Assembly (NCBI GenBank): GCA_003105305.1 | Contig: PQAQ01000182.1 | Coordinates: 1-9,981 of the forward strand | DNA: 9,981 nt | Direction of reading: 5' to 3' | Source of the DNA: Candidatus Methylomirabilota bacterium | GTDB lineage: Bacteria > Methylomirabilota > Methylomirabilia > Methylomirabilales > Methylomirabilaceae | Shown: positions 1-7,636 of the stretch, in pieces | Position numbering within the stretch: position 1 is the first letter of the stretch | Layout of the letters: each line of letters opens with the position of its first letter | Notes under the pieces: model-generated | Told to the model about the DNA's origin: nothing | The model's database searches: none | What the model saw: only the letters and a program-made list of their open reading frames with translations | Made by a program: the position numbers and the translations under genes

Positions 1-140
1 GCCCAACAACCCCCTTCAGAAAACGGGATTCCGTGCGGCGGCCCCCTTATTGTCGTGCGCTCAGGATACAGCAACGCGACTTGGAGAGACAAGGAGAATG
101 CTGCGATTCGTATGAACCACAAAAACCATCATAAAAAGTA

Positions 141-170
141 TTGACGGGTTTCCACGGGAGCACTTACTAT
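141..170 (+). promoter_or_regulatory. Candidate sigma70 promoter of the polysaccharide operon
   Basis: TTGACG (141-146) and TACTAT (165-170) are separated by 18 bases. They match the sigma70 consensus at 5 of 6 and 4 of 6 positions. Transcription would start near 177, about 105 bases before the GT9 start codon. A small inverted repeat (GCACT at 160-164, AGTGC at 173-177) surrounds the -10 box and could be an operator or chance. The rest of 1-281 holds nothing I can assign; all three forward frames are open for the first 110-140 bases, so the tail of an upstream gene may be present but its frame cannot be chosen. Confidence 0.4.
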
Positions 171-281
171 TGAGTGCCCGATGACACGACCCTCGGTAGC
201 GCTTCCGCTTCAACGGACGGATACGGCGTATGTGCATGACAGACCCTGCGTCCGTAAGGCCCTGATGGTTCGAATTCGCGC

Positions 282-1370
282 ATGATTACATCGATTTCTA
301 CCTCACGCGGCGGACGAACCGGCGAGCGGCCTCTCCTCGTTTTTGTGACCTACACCGGGATTGGCGACCTGTTAATGGCATTGCCGTTATTGGGAACGGT
401 TCGGTCCCGCTTTCACGCCCTTCCCGTTATCCCGTCATCATACCTTGATCTGGCCGGGCTCCTCGTCCAGGATGGTCTGCTGGACGACTATCTACTGACA
501 GATGAGGACCTGGTGTTCTCCAGGAATCCGTTCGGGCATCTCCGGATCTCCCGGGAGATTTCCGGCCTTCGACCCGATACTGTGGTGATCTACGGAAAAC
601 AGATGATGGCGTATGCCGCACACCTTGGATTGGTACGGACGAGGCGCGTCTTATACGGTCATCCCCGGGGAGCCGCACCGCCGGCCGGTCGCGGCATTGA
701 GGTGCTTCCCCCGACGGGAAATCGGGCGCAGGACTATTTGCAGTTTGCTGATCGGCTCGGTGTGCCCTTCACGGCGCCCCGCATCACGCTGAGCGAGCAG
801 TTGCGAGGTCTCCTTGCGGATGCCGCCCGCGCGAAGATTCCGTGGCCTTCCTATGCGCTTATTGCTCCATGGTCCAGCGATCCCAGTAGAGATGCGCCCC
901 TCGCCTTTTTTCGCAAGTGCATAGAGATCATCATCCGGGCGGGAGACCTGCCGGTTGTTGTCACCGGTCTTGCGTCACACCGCGGCGCGGCAGAGGAACT
1001 GCTGTACGGGCTTCCTCAGGCTCGGATCGTAAACCTCGTAGGGGCGACCTCTCTGCGCCAGTTGCTGGAGATCCTTGCAGGGGCCGGGTTTCTGTTGGCC
1101 AATGACAGTGGGAACCTACACATGGCCCGTCTCGTCGGAACGCCGGTGGTGGGCGTGTTTGGTCCAACGGCCCCCGGACAAATTGTTTCCGACCTATCAG
1201 GAGGATTCATGACGATACGACATCCGCTACCCTGTTCACCGTGCGCTCACACCTCCAGGCATCTCAGATGCCCAGGAACGTATCGCCAATGCCTCGTCGA
1301 GCTAAAGGGGTCTGACGCCAAGGAGGCGCTGCTGAGCGCCTGCCGAATGGCGGCCGGCCAAGTTGCATGA
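282..1370 (+). CDS. Glycosyltransferase family 9 (heptosyltransferase-like)
   Basis: This 362-residue protein has the GT-B architecture of GT9 enzymes, which transfer heptose or related sugars from a nucleotide sugar to lipopolysaccharide core or another acceptor at the inner face of the cytoplasmic membrane. The N-terminal acceptor loop is seen as TGIGDLLMALP (residues 25-35), the counterpart of the GDxxxxxP loop in WaaC/WaaF. The donor-site signature NDSGNLHMARLVGTP (274-288) followed by GVFGPT (291-296) matches the D-[ST]-G-x-x-H segment of the family. Four cysteines near the C-terminus (318, 321, 330, 337, in a CxxC-x8-C-x6-C arrangement) resemble the Cys cluster seen in many GT9 proteins. 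No signal peptide is evident. The start ATG has only a weak ribosome binding site, so the first 15 residues are uncertain. Its stop overlaps the next start (ATGA), indicating coupled translation. The sugar and acceptor cannot be deduced. Confidence 0.88.
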   Translation: MITSISTSRGGRTGERPLLVFVTYTGIGDLLMALPLLGTVRSRFHALPVIPSSYLDLAGLLVQDGLLDDYLLTDEDLVFSRNPFGHLRISREISGLRPDTVVIYGKQMMAYAAHLGLVRTRRVLYGHPRGAAPPAGRGIEVLPPTGNRAQDYLQFADRLGVPFTAPRITLSEQLRGLLADAARAKIPWPSYALIAPWSSDPSRDAPLAFFRKCIEIIIRAGDLPVVVTGLASHRGAAEELLYGLPQARIVNLVGATSLRQLLEILAGAGFLLANDSGNLHMARLVGTPVVGVFGPTAPGQIVSDLSGGFMTIRHPLPCSPCAHTSRHLRCPGTYRQCLVELKGSDAKEALLSACRMAAGQVA

Positions 1371-2419
1371 TCCGAGTGGCGATCGTGGGCTGTGGCCGGA
1401 TGGGGGAGAACCATTGCCGCATGGTCAAAGAGCTTCAGGGGGTCGCCATTGTCGGCGCAGTTGATCCCAATCTCGACAGGGCGAACGCGCTCGCAGCAGC
1501 GTATGCCGTCGAGCAGGCGACCGCCGGTCTGGCGGAATTGCTGGAGCGCACGCGAGTGGACGCTGTGCATATTCTTACTCCGCCGCCGACTCACGCCCCC
1601 TTAGCTTGCGAAGCCCTCCAAGCCGGATGCCATGTGCTCGTCGAAAAACCGATGGCCCTCACAGTGATCGAGGCCAAACGAATGCTGGATGCGGCCACGC
1701 AGCATCACCGTCTTCTCACGGTCGGCCACAACCACCTCTTTGAACCGGTCGTCCGCGAGGCCCAGACCAGGGTCGTCGAGGGTCGGCTGGGACGCCTTGT
1801 GGGCCTCGATGTCTTTCACGGCTGTCTGCCGGGCTCGCCTCCCTGGGTTGCCGACCTGCCGTCCGGACCGTGGATCAATGACATGTCGCACCCGCTCTAT
1901 CTCTCAGAGTTATTTCTGGGGGAGCCGCTGGCTATCCGCGCAGTGGGTTATCCCTCTGCCGACGGCAACAAGGTGAGGGAGGTTCGTGCCGTCGCGCAAC
2001 ACGCCCAGGGGGTGAGTACACTGACGCTTTCCACGGATGCCGCACCCTTCCGACATAAGATTACCCTCCTTGGAACGCTTCGCACGCTTGAGGTCGATCT
2101 GATTCACGAAATCCTTGTTGAGACCCGGCCGTTCAGCGGCCATCGCTGGTTGAGGAAGGGGCGCGCTGTTCTGGACGTCAGCGCGCAACTGCTGTACGGC
2201 GCCGGACGGAATGCGTGTCAGGTGTTGACGGGACGGGGGCGAGGATGGGAGGGTCTTCGCCGGCTGATACAGGCGTTCTACGCTGCGATTCAGGCAGGGG
2301 ATCCTTCTCCCGTCCCTGCGACACAGGGGCTTCGCATCGTCACACTCCTGGAAGAGATCAGCCGCCAGCTTCTGACGATACCGGATGGCGTTCCGGATAG
2401 GGTAGGACAGAGCTTATAG
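1367..2419 (+). CDS. Gfo/Idh/MocA family NAD(P)-dependent sugar dehydrogenase
   Basis: The 350-residue product is a cytoplasmic oxidoreductase of the Gfo/Idh/MocA family. An N-terminal Rossmann fold begins at once with VAIVGCGRMGENH (residues 4-16), with the acidic D33 that usually follows beta-2 in AVDP. The catalytic-type EKP motif is at 93-95 (VEKPMAL), and a C-terminal-domain histidine at H175 (NDMSHPLYL) sits where family members place the active-site His. Length is typical. Relatives in polysaccharide loci (for example WlbA) oxidise or reduce UDP-activated sugars, so the likely job is making an unusual nucleotide sugar for the neighbouring transferases. That role is inferred from context; members of this family also act on inositol, biliverdin and other substrates. 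The start codon overlaps the upstream stop by 4 bases. Confidence 0.9.
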   Translation: MIRVAIVGCGRMGENHCRMVKELQGVAIVGAVDPNLDRANALAAAYAVEQATAGLAELLERTRVDAVHILTPPPTHAPLACEALQAGCHVLVEKPMALTVIEAKRMLDAATQHHRLLTVGHNHLFEPVVREAQTRVVEGRLGRLVGLDVFHGCLPGSPPWVADLPSGPWINDMSHPLYLSELFLGEPLAIRAVGYPSADGNKVREVRAVAQHAQGVSTLTLSTDAAPFRHKITLLGTLRTLEVDLIHEILVETRPFSGHRWLRKGRAVLDVSAQLLYGAGRNACQVLTGRGRGWEGLRRLIQAFYAAIQAGDPSPVPATQGLRIVTLLEEISRQLLTIPDGVPDRVGQSL

Positions 2420-2484
2420 CGACAGAAACAGGAGTCGTGGCTTATGGCGCATTTCAGGTGGTTAAGGGAGCTGAAGAAGGCAAC

Positions 2485-3822
2485 GTGCGTATTGTAATGG
2501 TTTCAAGCTCCTTCCTGAAACATCCCATTCCAGTGGGAGGAGAGCCGCGTCACGTGAAGAGTGTAACGAACATGTTGATCGCTCGGGGCCACAAGGTGGC
2601 TCTCACGATCGACGATCAGCATTTGTCCTCAGCATCCATGCCAGGGCTGGATGCCACCTTCTCACCAACACTACTGTTTCCCCGGCTTGTGAATAAGGCG
2701 TTTCCGATCGATCTTGCCGTATACGTCGCCTTTTGGCGTTTCCTGCGGTCCTGGCGCCCGGATATCGTCCACTTGCACGCCTGTCTCGATTTTTCGCTAG
2801 TGCCGATCATCGTCGCTGCGCGCGCAGGAGTCCCTGTGGTCGTGACGGTGCATTCCTCATGGCCGGTCTGCTTCCGCCATGGACTGTGTTACAACGAGGA
2901 TGGAAGTTGCGTGGAGCGTTTCAGCCGTCGGATCTGCAGTGCCTGCTTGGCGTATGGGCGACGCATAGAGAACAAGAGGCGCGTCCCGATCGCCGTGATG
3001 AGCGTGATACTTCTGGGCGCGTGGTGGGCGCGTCGACGCGTGTTCCGGCATGTTGGGCGTTTTATTGTTCCCAGCGCCATTGTCGGGCGGAGGATTCGAG
3101 ATGCCGGGATATCGACCGAGCAGATCAGTGCCATACCCTACGACCTTCCGACCGATGATTTCAGTGTGCGCTCTTGGGTAGCTCGCCCAGGCGGAGAGGG
3201 TGTCCGCCTCCTGTGCGTAGGAAGACTGGAACCCGGCAAAGGAGTCCAGTACCTTCTGCATGCGCTCCGTGAGGTGTGCGCCGTTCATCCTGATCTTAAT
3301 CTCACTCTGACTGTGGTCGGCGACGGGTCATTCAGGCCGGAGCTCGAACAATTGACCGCATCGCTTGATTTAAGGGGGGCGGTTCGATTTATCGGCGCTC
3401 AGCTCAGATCGCGCCTGCCTGATCTCTACGCCGATACCGACCTGGTTGTGATCCCATCACTTTCAGAGGCGTTGCCGTATGTCGCGCTGGAGGCGGGTAC
3501 CATAGGGGTTCCGGTCGTCGCGACTCACGTGGGTGGGATCCCGGAAATTTTTGGCAATGACGCTATCATTGTGCCGCCCATGGACGCCACGGCGCTGGCC
3601 CGAGGCATCCTCGCTGTGCTCTCGGATCGTGACGCGGCGAATACCAGGGCTGCGCGAGCAAGGGAGCGGTTCCGCACAAATTATGGATGTGACACGATGG
3701 TCAACCGGATCGAAACGGTCTATGCCGAATTACGCGATTCAAAGACGCAGATCGCGCACCGTCCCAGATCTGATTCCGAAGCGGCCTTCACCCGCTCCGT
3801 TGATCCGAAGCGACATCGATAG
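2485..3822 (+). CDS. Glycosyltransferase family 4 (GT-B fold)
   Basis: This is a retaining GT4 glycosyltransferase, about 445 residues from the GTG chosen here. The protein begins VRIVMVSSSF, the usual first beta strand of the family, and continues with a glycine-rich acceptor segment GGEPRHV (residues 18-24). VTVHS (120-124) closes the N-terminal donor-facing region. A run of five cysteines (129, 135, 142, 151, 154) lies between the domains, as in several GT4 subfamilies. The C-terminal domain has VGRLEPGKG (245-253) and the E-x7-E signature EALPYVALE (E328 to E336). AGAAGG lies 4 bases before this GTG. An upstream in-frame GTG at 2437 would add 16 residues without family resemblance and has its GGAG only 2 bases away, so I prefer 2485. 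Its stop is 2 bases before the deacetylase start. Donor and acceptor are unknown; it belongs to the same glycan pathway as its neighbours. Confidence 0.88.
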   Translation: MRIVMVSSSFLKHPIPVGGEPRHVKSVTNMLIARGHKVALTIDDQHLSSASMPGLDATFSPTLLFPRLVNKAFPIDLAVYVAFWRFLRSWRPDIVHLHACLDFSLVPIIVAARAGVPVVVTVHSSWPVCFRHGLCYNEDGSCVERFSRRICSACLAYGRRIENKRRVPIAVMSVILLGAWWARRRVFRHVGRFIVPSAIVGRRIRDAGISTEQISAIPYDLPTDDFSVRSWVARPGGEGVRLLCVGRLEPGKGVQYLLHALREVCAVHPDLNLTLTVVGDGSFRPELEQLTASLDLRGAVRFIGAQLRSRLPDLYADTDLVVIPSLSEALPYVALEAGTIGVPVVATHVGGIPEIFGNDAIIVPPMDATALARGILAVLSDRDAANTRAARARERFRTNYGCDTMVNRIETVYAELRDSKTQIAHRPRSDSEAAFTRSVDPKRHR

Positions 3823-3824
3823 CT

Positions 3825-4880
3825 ATGCGACTGAACGGTGTGAAGGCGGGCTTCCGTGCTCTCACCATGTGGCACCCGTACGGGCGGGCTTTTTCGAATC
3901 CGCGCTGGTGGCGGCGTCTTTTACAGGCTGCCATTGTTTGGCGCCCCTCTTCGGGAGCGCACCTCTCTTCTGAGCCGCCTACCCTGGTCGTGACGTGTGA
4001 CCTTGAACTTGATCCGCCTTGGGGGCTGGGTTCCTGGAACGAGCGAGGTCTCCGTGGGATCCGGGAAGGTCTCCCGAGGTTTCTGGACTTGCTCGACGCT
4101 CATGGGGTCCGTGGGACCTTTTTCGTGGAGGGAATACTGGCTCGCCTGGCTCCCGATGCCGTGTTCGAAGTAGCTCGACGTGGGCATGAAGTCGGGTGCC
4201 ATGGCCTGGCCCACGAAAGCTACGGCGGAGCTTACCCGATCGATAAGACAATTCCTTATCCCAGGATCCTCGAAGGCCGAACCGGGAAGGCAACAGCTCT
4301 CCGACAGGCGAAAGAGTTACTTGAGAATCTGGTGGGTGTCAGCGTGAGCTCCTTTCGTGCTCCTTTTCTCCATATCGATTCATCCGGGGCTGATGCGGCA
4401 GCGGATGCAGGATTCCTGATTGACTCTTCGCTTGAGAACCGTCTGTTCGGTTTTCTGTCTGTCCCGCTCCACCTGGATCCAGGCAATCCGTTGGCCTCAT
4501 CGCGCAACAAAGAGCGATGTCCTCACCCCCTTATCGAGATACCTGTCTCCGTGGACCCGCGGCCGCGGCTACGATCATACCATCCGTATGGCGTGGTGGG
4601 CCCGAGATCGCAGACGCACGCCGTCCTGGAGCGGATTATCATGGCTCACGCAGTTGTCGGCGTAGTCCCCGTACTGGTTGTGCTTACTCATCCATGGGAG
4701 TTTGTCGAAGGATTCGAGAGCCCATTTGGTCGGTTCTACGGAACTGTCCGTCTACGATGGTTCGAACAACTGATCGAACAGGCGACGCTGTTCCGCTTTG
4801 CTACGATCGGAAGCTGGGGATTGGCATGGGAGCAGAGCAGGTGTTCCTGGCATGCCGACGGCCAGAGGGTAGAAGGGTAG
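3825..4880 (+). CDS. Polysaccharide deacetylase family protein (NodB homology domain)
   Basis: The 351-residue protein carries the metal-dependent NodB (CE4-type) deacetylase motifs in order. TCDLEL (57-62) supplies the acidic pair of motif 1 (D59, E61), and HGLAH (126-130) supplies the two metal-binding histidines. FRAPF (177-181) is the RxPxx motif, LIDSS (198-202) is motif 4, and LTHPWEF (287-293) carries the H289 of motif 5. Such enzymes remove N-acetyl, or occasionally O-acetyl, groups from sugar polymers or lipid-linked sugars. No signal peptide or membrane helix is seen; the first 50 residues are basic and Trp-rich (WHPYG, RWWRR) and could associate with membrane. A cytoplasmic location would mean action on a lipid-linked or nucleotide-linked intermediate, not on an exported polymer. 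The gene is tightly packed between two transferase genes (2-base gap upstream, 3-base gap downstream). The start lacks a clear ribosome binding site; ATG 3867 is an alternative. Confidence 0.85.
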   Translation: MRLNGVKAGFRALTMWHPYGRAFSNPRWWRRLLQAAIVWRPSSGAHLSSEPPTLVVTCDLELDPPWGLGSWNERGLRGIREGLPRFLDLLDAHGVRGTFFVEGILARLAPDAVFEVARRGHEVGCHGLAHESYGGAYPIDKTIPYPRILEGRTGKATALRQAKELLENLVGVSVSSFRAPFLHIDSSGADAAADAGFLIDSSLENRLFGFLSVPLHLDPGNPLASSRNKERCPHPLIEIPVSVDPRPRLRSYHPYGVVGPRSQTHAVLERIIMAHAVVGVVPVLVVLTHPWEFVEGFESPFGRFYGTVRLRWFEQLIEQATLFRFATIGSWGLAWEQSRCSWHADGQRVEG

Positions 4881-4883
4881 AAC

Positions 4884-5909
4884 GTGGCTTGCGACGGCGG
4901 AAGACAGACTGGAAATGGCGCGGTCGGAGCAGAAACACAACCGCGGGTTGCTGTCCTCATTCTGAATTGGAACGGGATACGCGACACGCTGGAGACGCTG
5001 GAGAGCGTGATCAAGCTTCAGTATGCAAATGCAGAGATTGTTGTCGTTGATAACGGATCCACCGATCGGTCGAGTGAGGTGATCGCCACCACTTTCCCCA
5101 CAGTCCACCTGATCGTCTCGCCGGAGAACCTCGGGGTGGCCGGCGGGCGAAACCTTGGATTGCAGACTGTTCTCCGCCGTCCAGAGATCGACTACGTTTT
5201 ATTTCTTGATAACGACGTCACCGCGGGACCTACGCTTCTCGACGCGCTTGTGGCAGCAGCCGAGGCTAGGCCGGAAATAGGCATCGTGGGACCGATCGTC
5301 TACTATCAGGATGACCCGCAACGGATCCGGAGCGATGGGGTCGCCATCGTGTTCCGTGAAGTCACGGCTAAATCACCCGCCAAAGACCGTCTGGAAAACG
5401 GAAACCGGCCGGAAGGCATAAAACGGGTCGACGCCATCAACGGATGCTGCATGTTAATCAAACGCCAGGTGTTTGAGGCTGTCGGTTGTTTCAATCCAGC
5501 CTACTTTATGCTCAATGATGAGACTGATTTCTGCTATCGTGCCGGCGAGCGAGGGTTTCGCTCGGCTGTGGTGACGCACGCGGCGCTTTGGCATAAGGTA
5601 TCCGCGAGCACTCGCGGTGAGTACACGCCTGGACGGGCCTATTATACCGGGCGCTGCACCATCCTGTTCCTCAAGGAGCACGGCCGGGTATGGCACTGGG
5701 TGAGCACCCTCACCTGTGTCGTATTGAGTTTGCCGATCGCCTATCTGCGGGAACGGCGCCGCGGCAATCAGCATGCGGTGGTCATGAAGTTCAGGGGCTA
5801 CCGAGATGGATTGCTCGGCCGCCCGATTGATCCCGAAGTTGAGCGATATTTTCAACGTGGTCCAGCCGATTCAGCGGATGAGGGAGCACGCGCCCGTCGT
5901 AACGCGTGA
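4884..5909 (+). CDS. Glycosyltransferase family 2 (GT-A fold)
   Basis: This 341-residue GT2 enzyme has the full GT-A motif set: VAVLILNWNG (22-31), VVDNGSTD (54-61) and NLGVAGGRN (82-90). LDND (108-111) is the DxD-type metal site, and NDETDFCYR (211-219) holds the acidic catalytic-base region. YYTGRC (253-258) is the RYYxxRN-like element of the rhamnosyltransferase/WcaA-like subgroup. A hydrophobic stretch at 272-288 (WVSTLTCVVLSLPIAYL) probably docks it to the inner membrane. The GTG start is supported by AGAAGGG ending 6 bases upstream. That site lies in the last codons of the deacetylase gene, so translation is likely coupled. This is the last gene of the polysaccharide operon. It probably adds one hexose or deoxyhexose to a lipid-linked glycan; the sugar cannot be named. 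The 169 bases after it (5910-6078) contain no supported gene. Confidence 0.9.
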   Translation: MACDGGRQTGNGAVGAETQPRVAVLILNWNGIRDTLETLESVIKLQYANAEIVVVDNGSTDRSSEVIATTFPTVHLIVSPENLGVAGGRNLGLQTVLRRPEIDYVLFLDNDVTAGPTLLDALVAAAEARPEIGIVGPIVYYQDDPQRIRSDGVAIVFREVTAKSPAKDRLENGNRPEGIKRVDAINGCCMLIKRQVFEAVGCFNPAYFMLNDETDFCYRAGERGFRSAVVTHAALWHKVSASTRGEYTPGRAYYTGRCTILFLKEHGRVWHWVSTLTCVVLSLPIAYLRERRRGNQHAVVMKFRGYRDGLLGRPIDPEVERYFQRGPADSADEGARARRNA

Positions 5910-6078
5910 GGCCGAGTTGCCGGAGGCTCGGACCTCGGCGAGGTATGGCGCAGCCTTCTTGCGCGGCGCGCTCAGCCGGTCCACAGGGGGCGTCGGGGTG
6001 AAGCGGCTCTGTGTTACTGTTCTACGGCGACAGGGAAAAGTGGTTGTCTGAAGCTCGGGTCCGTGCAAAGATACCGCT

Positions 6079-6285
6079 ATGACATCAGATACTAGCAAGC
6101 CAGTCGATCTTGATGCGCTGGAAACCAAGTTTCGCCGATGGCGATCTCAACACACAACGCCGGACACGGTGAGCGCGGCTCATCGAGAAGTCCTGTTGGA
6201 GCGAGTAGCCCAATCAATGACCTTCGAGGGCGAGCCGATTACAGTGGCCCGCCTTAAAATCCTGTTAGACCAAGCAGGCCGATGA
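6079..6285 (+). CDS. Small antitoxin-like partner of Fic protein
   Basis: This 68-residue, mostly helical, charged protein sits directly before a Fic gene and overlaps it by 4 bases (ATGA). That is the usual layout of class I Fic modules, in which a small antitoxin blocks ATP binding in the Fic active site. Residues 46-51 read SMTFEG, matching the published inhibitory pattern [ST]xxxE[GN], whose Glu normally pairs with the second Arg of the Fic motif. The segment GEPITVARLKILL (51-63) resembles the C-terminal part of VbhA-type antitoxins as I recall them. In those proteins the inhibitory helix lies nearer the N-terminus, so the motif's role here needs a structural check. No ribosome binding site stands out before the ATG. 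The function is inferred from context plus this motif. Confidence 0.7.
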   Translation: MTSDTSKPVDLDALETKFRRWRSQHTTPDTVSAAHREVLLERVAQSMTFEGEPITVARLKILLDQAGR

Positions 6286-6884
6286 ACGAACAAGCAGGAC
6301 AGCCAGAATCGACCCGGCCGTTTGAGACGATTGAGGGCGCGCTGACCTATGCGGAAGTGTCAGAACGGCTTGCCGTCTCGCTTGCCCGAATACTCGATCT
6401 GCTATTACAAACTTCACCCCACGAGATCATCATTACGCCCGAGTGGCTCTGCCGGACACACCGGGAACTTGCCGGTCACCTCTTCCCGGAATGGGCCGGC
6501 CGGTTTCGTACGACGGACGTGCAGGTTGGCACACTGGAACCGCCGGCATATCATAAAGTCCCGCTTCTCGTGCAATCGTTCTGTGACGATTTAGCCGAGC
6601 GGTTGCGACATGTGGATGTCGACAAGCTGTCAGATATCGCGGAGTGTCTCGCTTGGGTAGACTGGCGATTTCAGTGGATACATCCATTCAAAGACTTCAA
6701 CGGCCGCGTCGGTCGTGTCGCGCTGGCGGCGCTTCTGTACAAGCTTGCGCTGCCCCCCGTCGAAACCGCACCCACGGACGCAGAGAAGCGTCGCGAATAT
6801 CTCGAAGCCCTGCGAGCCGGCGATGTCGGGAATCTCGGCCCGCTTCAACAATTATGGATTCGGCGACTCGGAGAAGCGATATAG
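6282..6884 (+). CDS. Fic/DOC family protein (putative AMPylating toxin)
   Basis: This 200-residue cytoplasmic protein is a compact Fic domain. Fic enzymes usually transfer AMP from ATP to a hydroxyl of a target protein; bacterial toxin members attack targets such as DNA gyrase or topoisomerase IV. The active-site motif is HPFKDFNGRVGR (134-145), with catalytic His134, Asp138, Asn140 and both Arg142 and Arg145. The canonical pattern HPFx[DE]GNGRxxR has Gly (or Ala) where Phe139 stands here. Upstream, WAGRFR (71-76) matches the common WAGxxR element and residues about 78-101 form the flap that positions the target. No inhibitory [ST]xxxE[GN] motif is seen in this protein, fitting control by the separate small upstream protein. 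It may be a toxin or a housekeeping-type modifier; the Phe change leaves its nucleotide chemistry uncertain. Confidence 0.88.
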   Translation: MNEQAGQPESTRPFETIEGALTYAEVSERLAVSLARILDLLLQTSPHEIIITPEWLCRTHRELAGHLFPEWAGRFRTTDVQVGTLEPPAYHKVPLLVQSFCDDLAERLRHVDVDKLSDIAECLAWVDWRFQWIHPFKDFNGRVGRVALAALLYKLALPPVETAPTDAEKRREYLEALRAGDVGNLGPLQQLWIRRLGEAI

Positions 6885-6945
6885 CCGGCGTCAATATGCC
6901 GTATCGTCCCCTTCATGATTTTCATGATATGGTTTTCAGGGCGGC

Positions 6946-7521
6946 ATGACGGCAAACACTACTGACATTAACAACAATCTTGCTCCGGAATTGCAGGTGT
7001 CGGCATGGTTCAATACCGCGCAGCCGCTGACGCTTGCCGCGTTGCGCGGCAAGGTGGTCGTGTTGCATGCTTTTCAAATGCTCTGTCCGGGCTGCGTACA
7101 GTTCGGTACGCCACAGACGCAACGGATGTTTGATGAATTCGATCCGGATCGGGTCGCGGTGATCGGTCTGCATACCGTTTTTGAGAACCATGCCGTGATG
7201 GGGCGCGATGCGCTGGAGGTATTCGTACGCGAGTACCGGCTGCGCTTCCCGATCGGCATCGACAAGCATGAAGAAGGCCAGCCCAAAGGGATCCCGATGA
7301 CGATGCGCGCCTACCGGATGCAGGGCACTCCCAGCCTGTTACTGATCGACAAGGCCGGCCGGTTGCGGTTGCACAAGTTCGGTCACGTGAGCGACCTGAT
7401 GCTTGGATTGTGGGTCGGGACATTGTTGCCCGAGGAAATCGATTTGGCGGCGGTGGCTGCATCGGCAGCGCGAACGCCGGACGCAGGCGCCGCGTGCAAT
7501 GCAGATAGGTGCAGCGGCTGA
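6946..7521 (+). CDS. Redoxin (AhpC/TSA- or TlpA-like thioredoxin-fold protein)
   Basis: The 191-residue protein has a thioredoxin-fold redoxin domain. The strand VVVLHAFQMLCPGC leads into a CPGC active site (Cys47, Cys50), and GTPSLLLID (127-135) contains the expected cis-proline (Pro129) opposite it. There is no signal peptide or membrane anchor, so it should work in the cytoplasm, unlike the exported TlpA/ResA proteins. A second Cys pair (184 and 189) closes an Ala-rich tail and could act as a resolving pair or bind a metal; similar tails occur in relatives of this protein. The likely role is thiol-disulfide exchange or peroxide reduction, with the substrate unknown. AGGG lies 4 bases before the ATG. 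It stands alone between the Fic module and the control region at 7522-7893. Confidence 0.8.
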   Translation: MTANTTDINNNLAPELQVSAWFNTAQPLTLAALRGKVVVLHAFQMLCPGCVQFGTPQTQRMFDEFDPDRVAVIGLHTVFENHAVMGRDALEVFVREYRLRFPIGIDKHEEGQPKGIPMTMRAYRMQGTPSLLLIDKAGRLRLHKFGHVSDLMLGLWVGTLLPEEIDLAAVAASAARTPDAGAACNADRCSG

Positions 7522-7636
7522 GTGGCTACCTGCCCCTTAGTTGATCTCTTAGACCTCAAGAAGCTTTTTATAGCGACACGACTTTCATGAGTAATGCAGC
7601 ATGTTGTCACACTCGCAGACCAGATAACCCGTGTCC

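Noticed and set aside
99..116. AAGGAG followed by a five-codon ORF (MLRFV).
   Set aside because: The spacing to ATG is only about 2 bases and it lies upstream of the likely transcription start near 177.
1..144. Open frames at the left edge, possibly the C-terminal end of an upstream gene.
   Set aside because: All three forward frames stay open for 110-140 bases (one ends at 142-144, another with MLRFV near 116), so none can be preferred and no motif is recognisable.
267..277. GGTTCGAATTC resembling a tRNA T-loop.
   Set aside because: The flanking bases do not form a T-stem, and no acceptor or anticodon arm is found.
2857..3288. 143-codon minus-strand ORF opposite the GT4 gene.
   Set aside because: Shadow of a GC-rich coding region; no domain and no ribosome binding site considered convincing.
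5454..5855. 133-codon minus-strand ORF opposite the GT2 gene.
   Set aside because: It is antisense to conserved GT2 motifs and has no motif of its own.
5806..6051. 81-codon + strand ORF overlapping the end of the GT2 gene.
   Set aside because: No ribosome binding site or family motif; it overlaps a well-supported coding region in another frame. The last bases of 5910-6078 also encode a short protein-like stretch (FYGDREKWLSEARV), too short to call a gene remnant.
7010..7462. 150-codon minus-strand ORF opposite the redoxin gene.
   Set aside because: It is Arg-, Ser- and Pro-rich as expected of antisense GC-rich frames, while the + frame carries CPGC and cis-Pro motifs.
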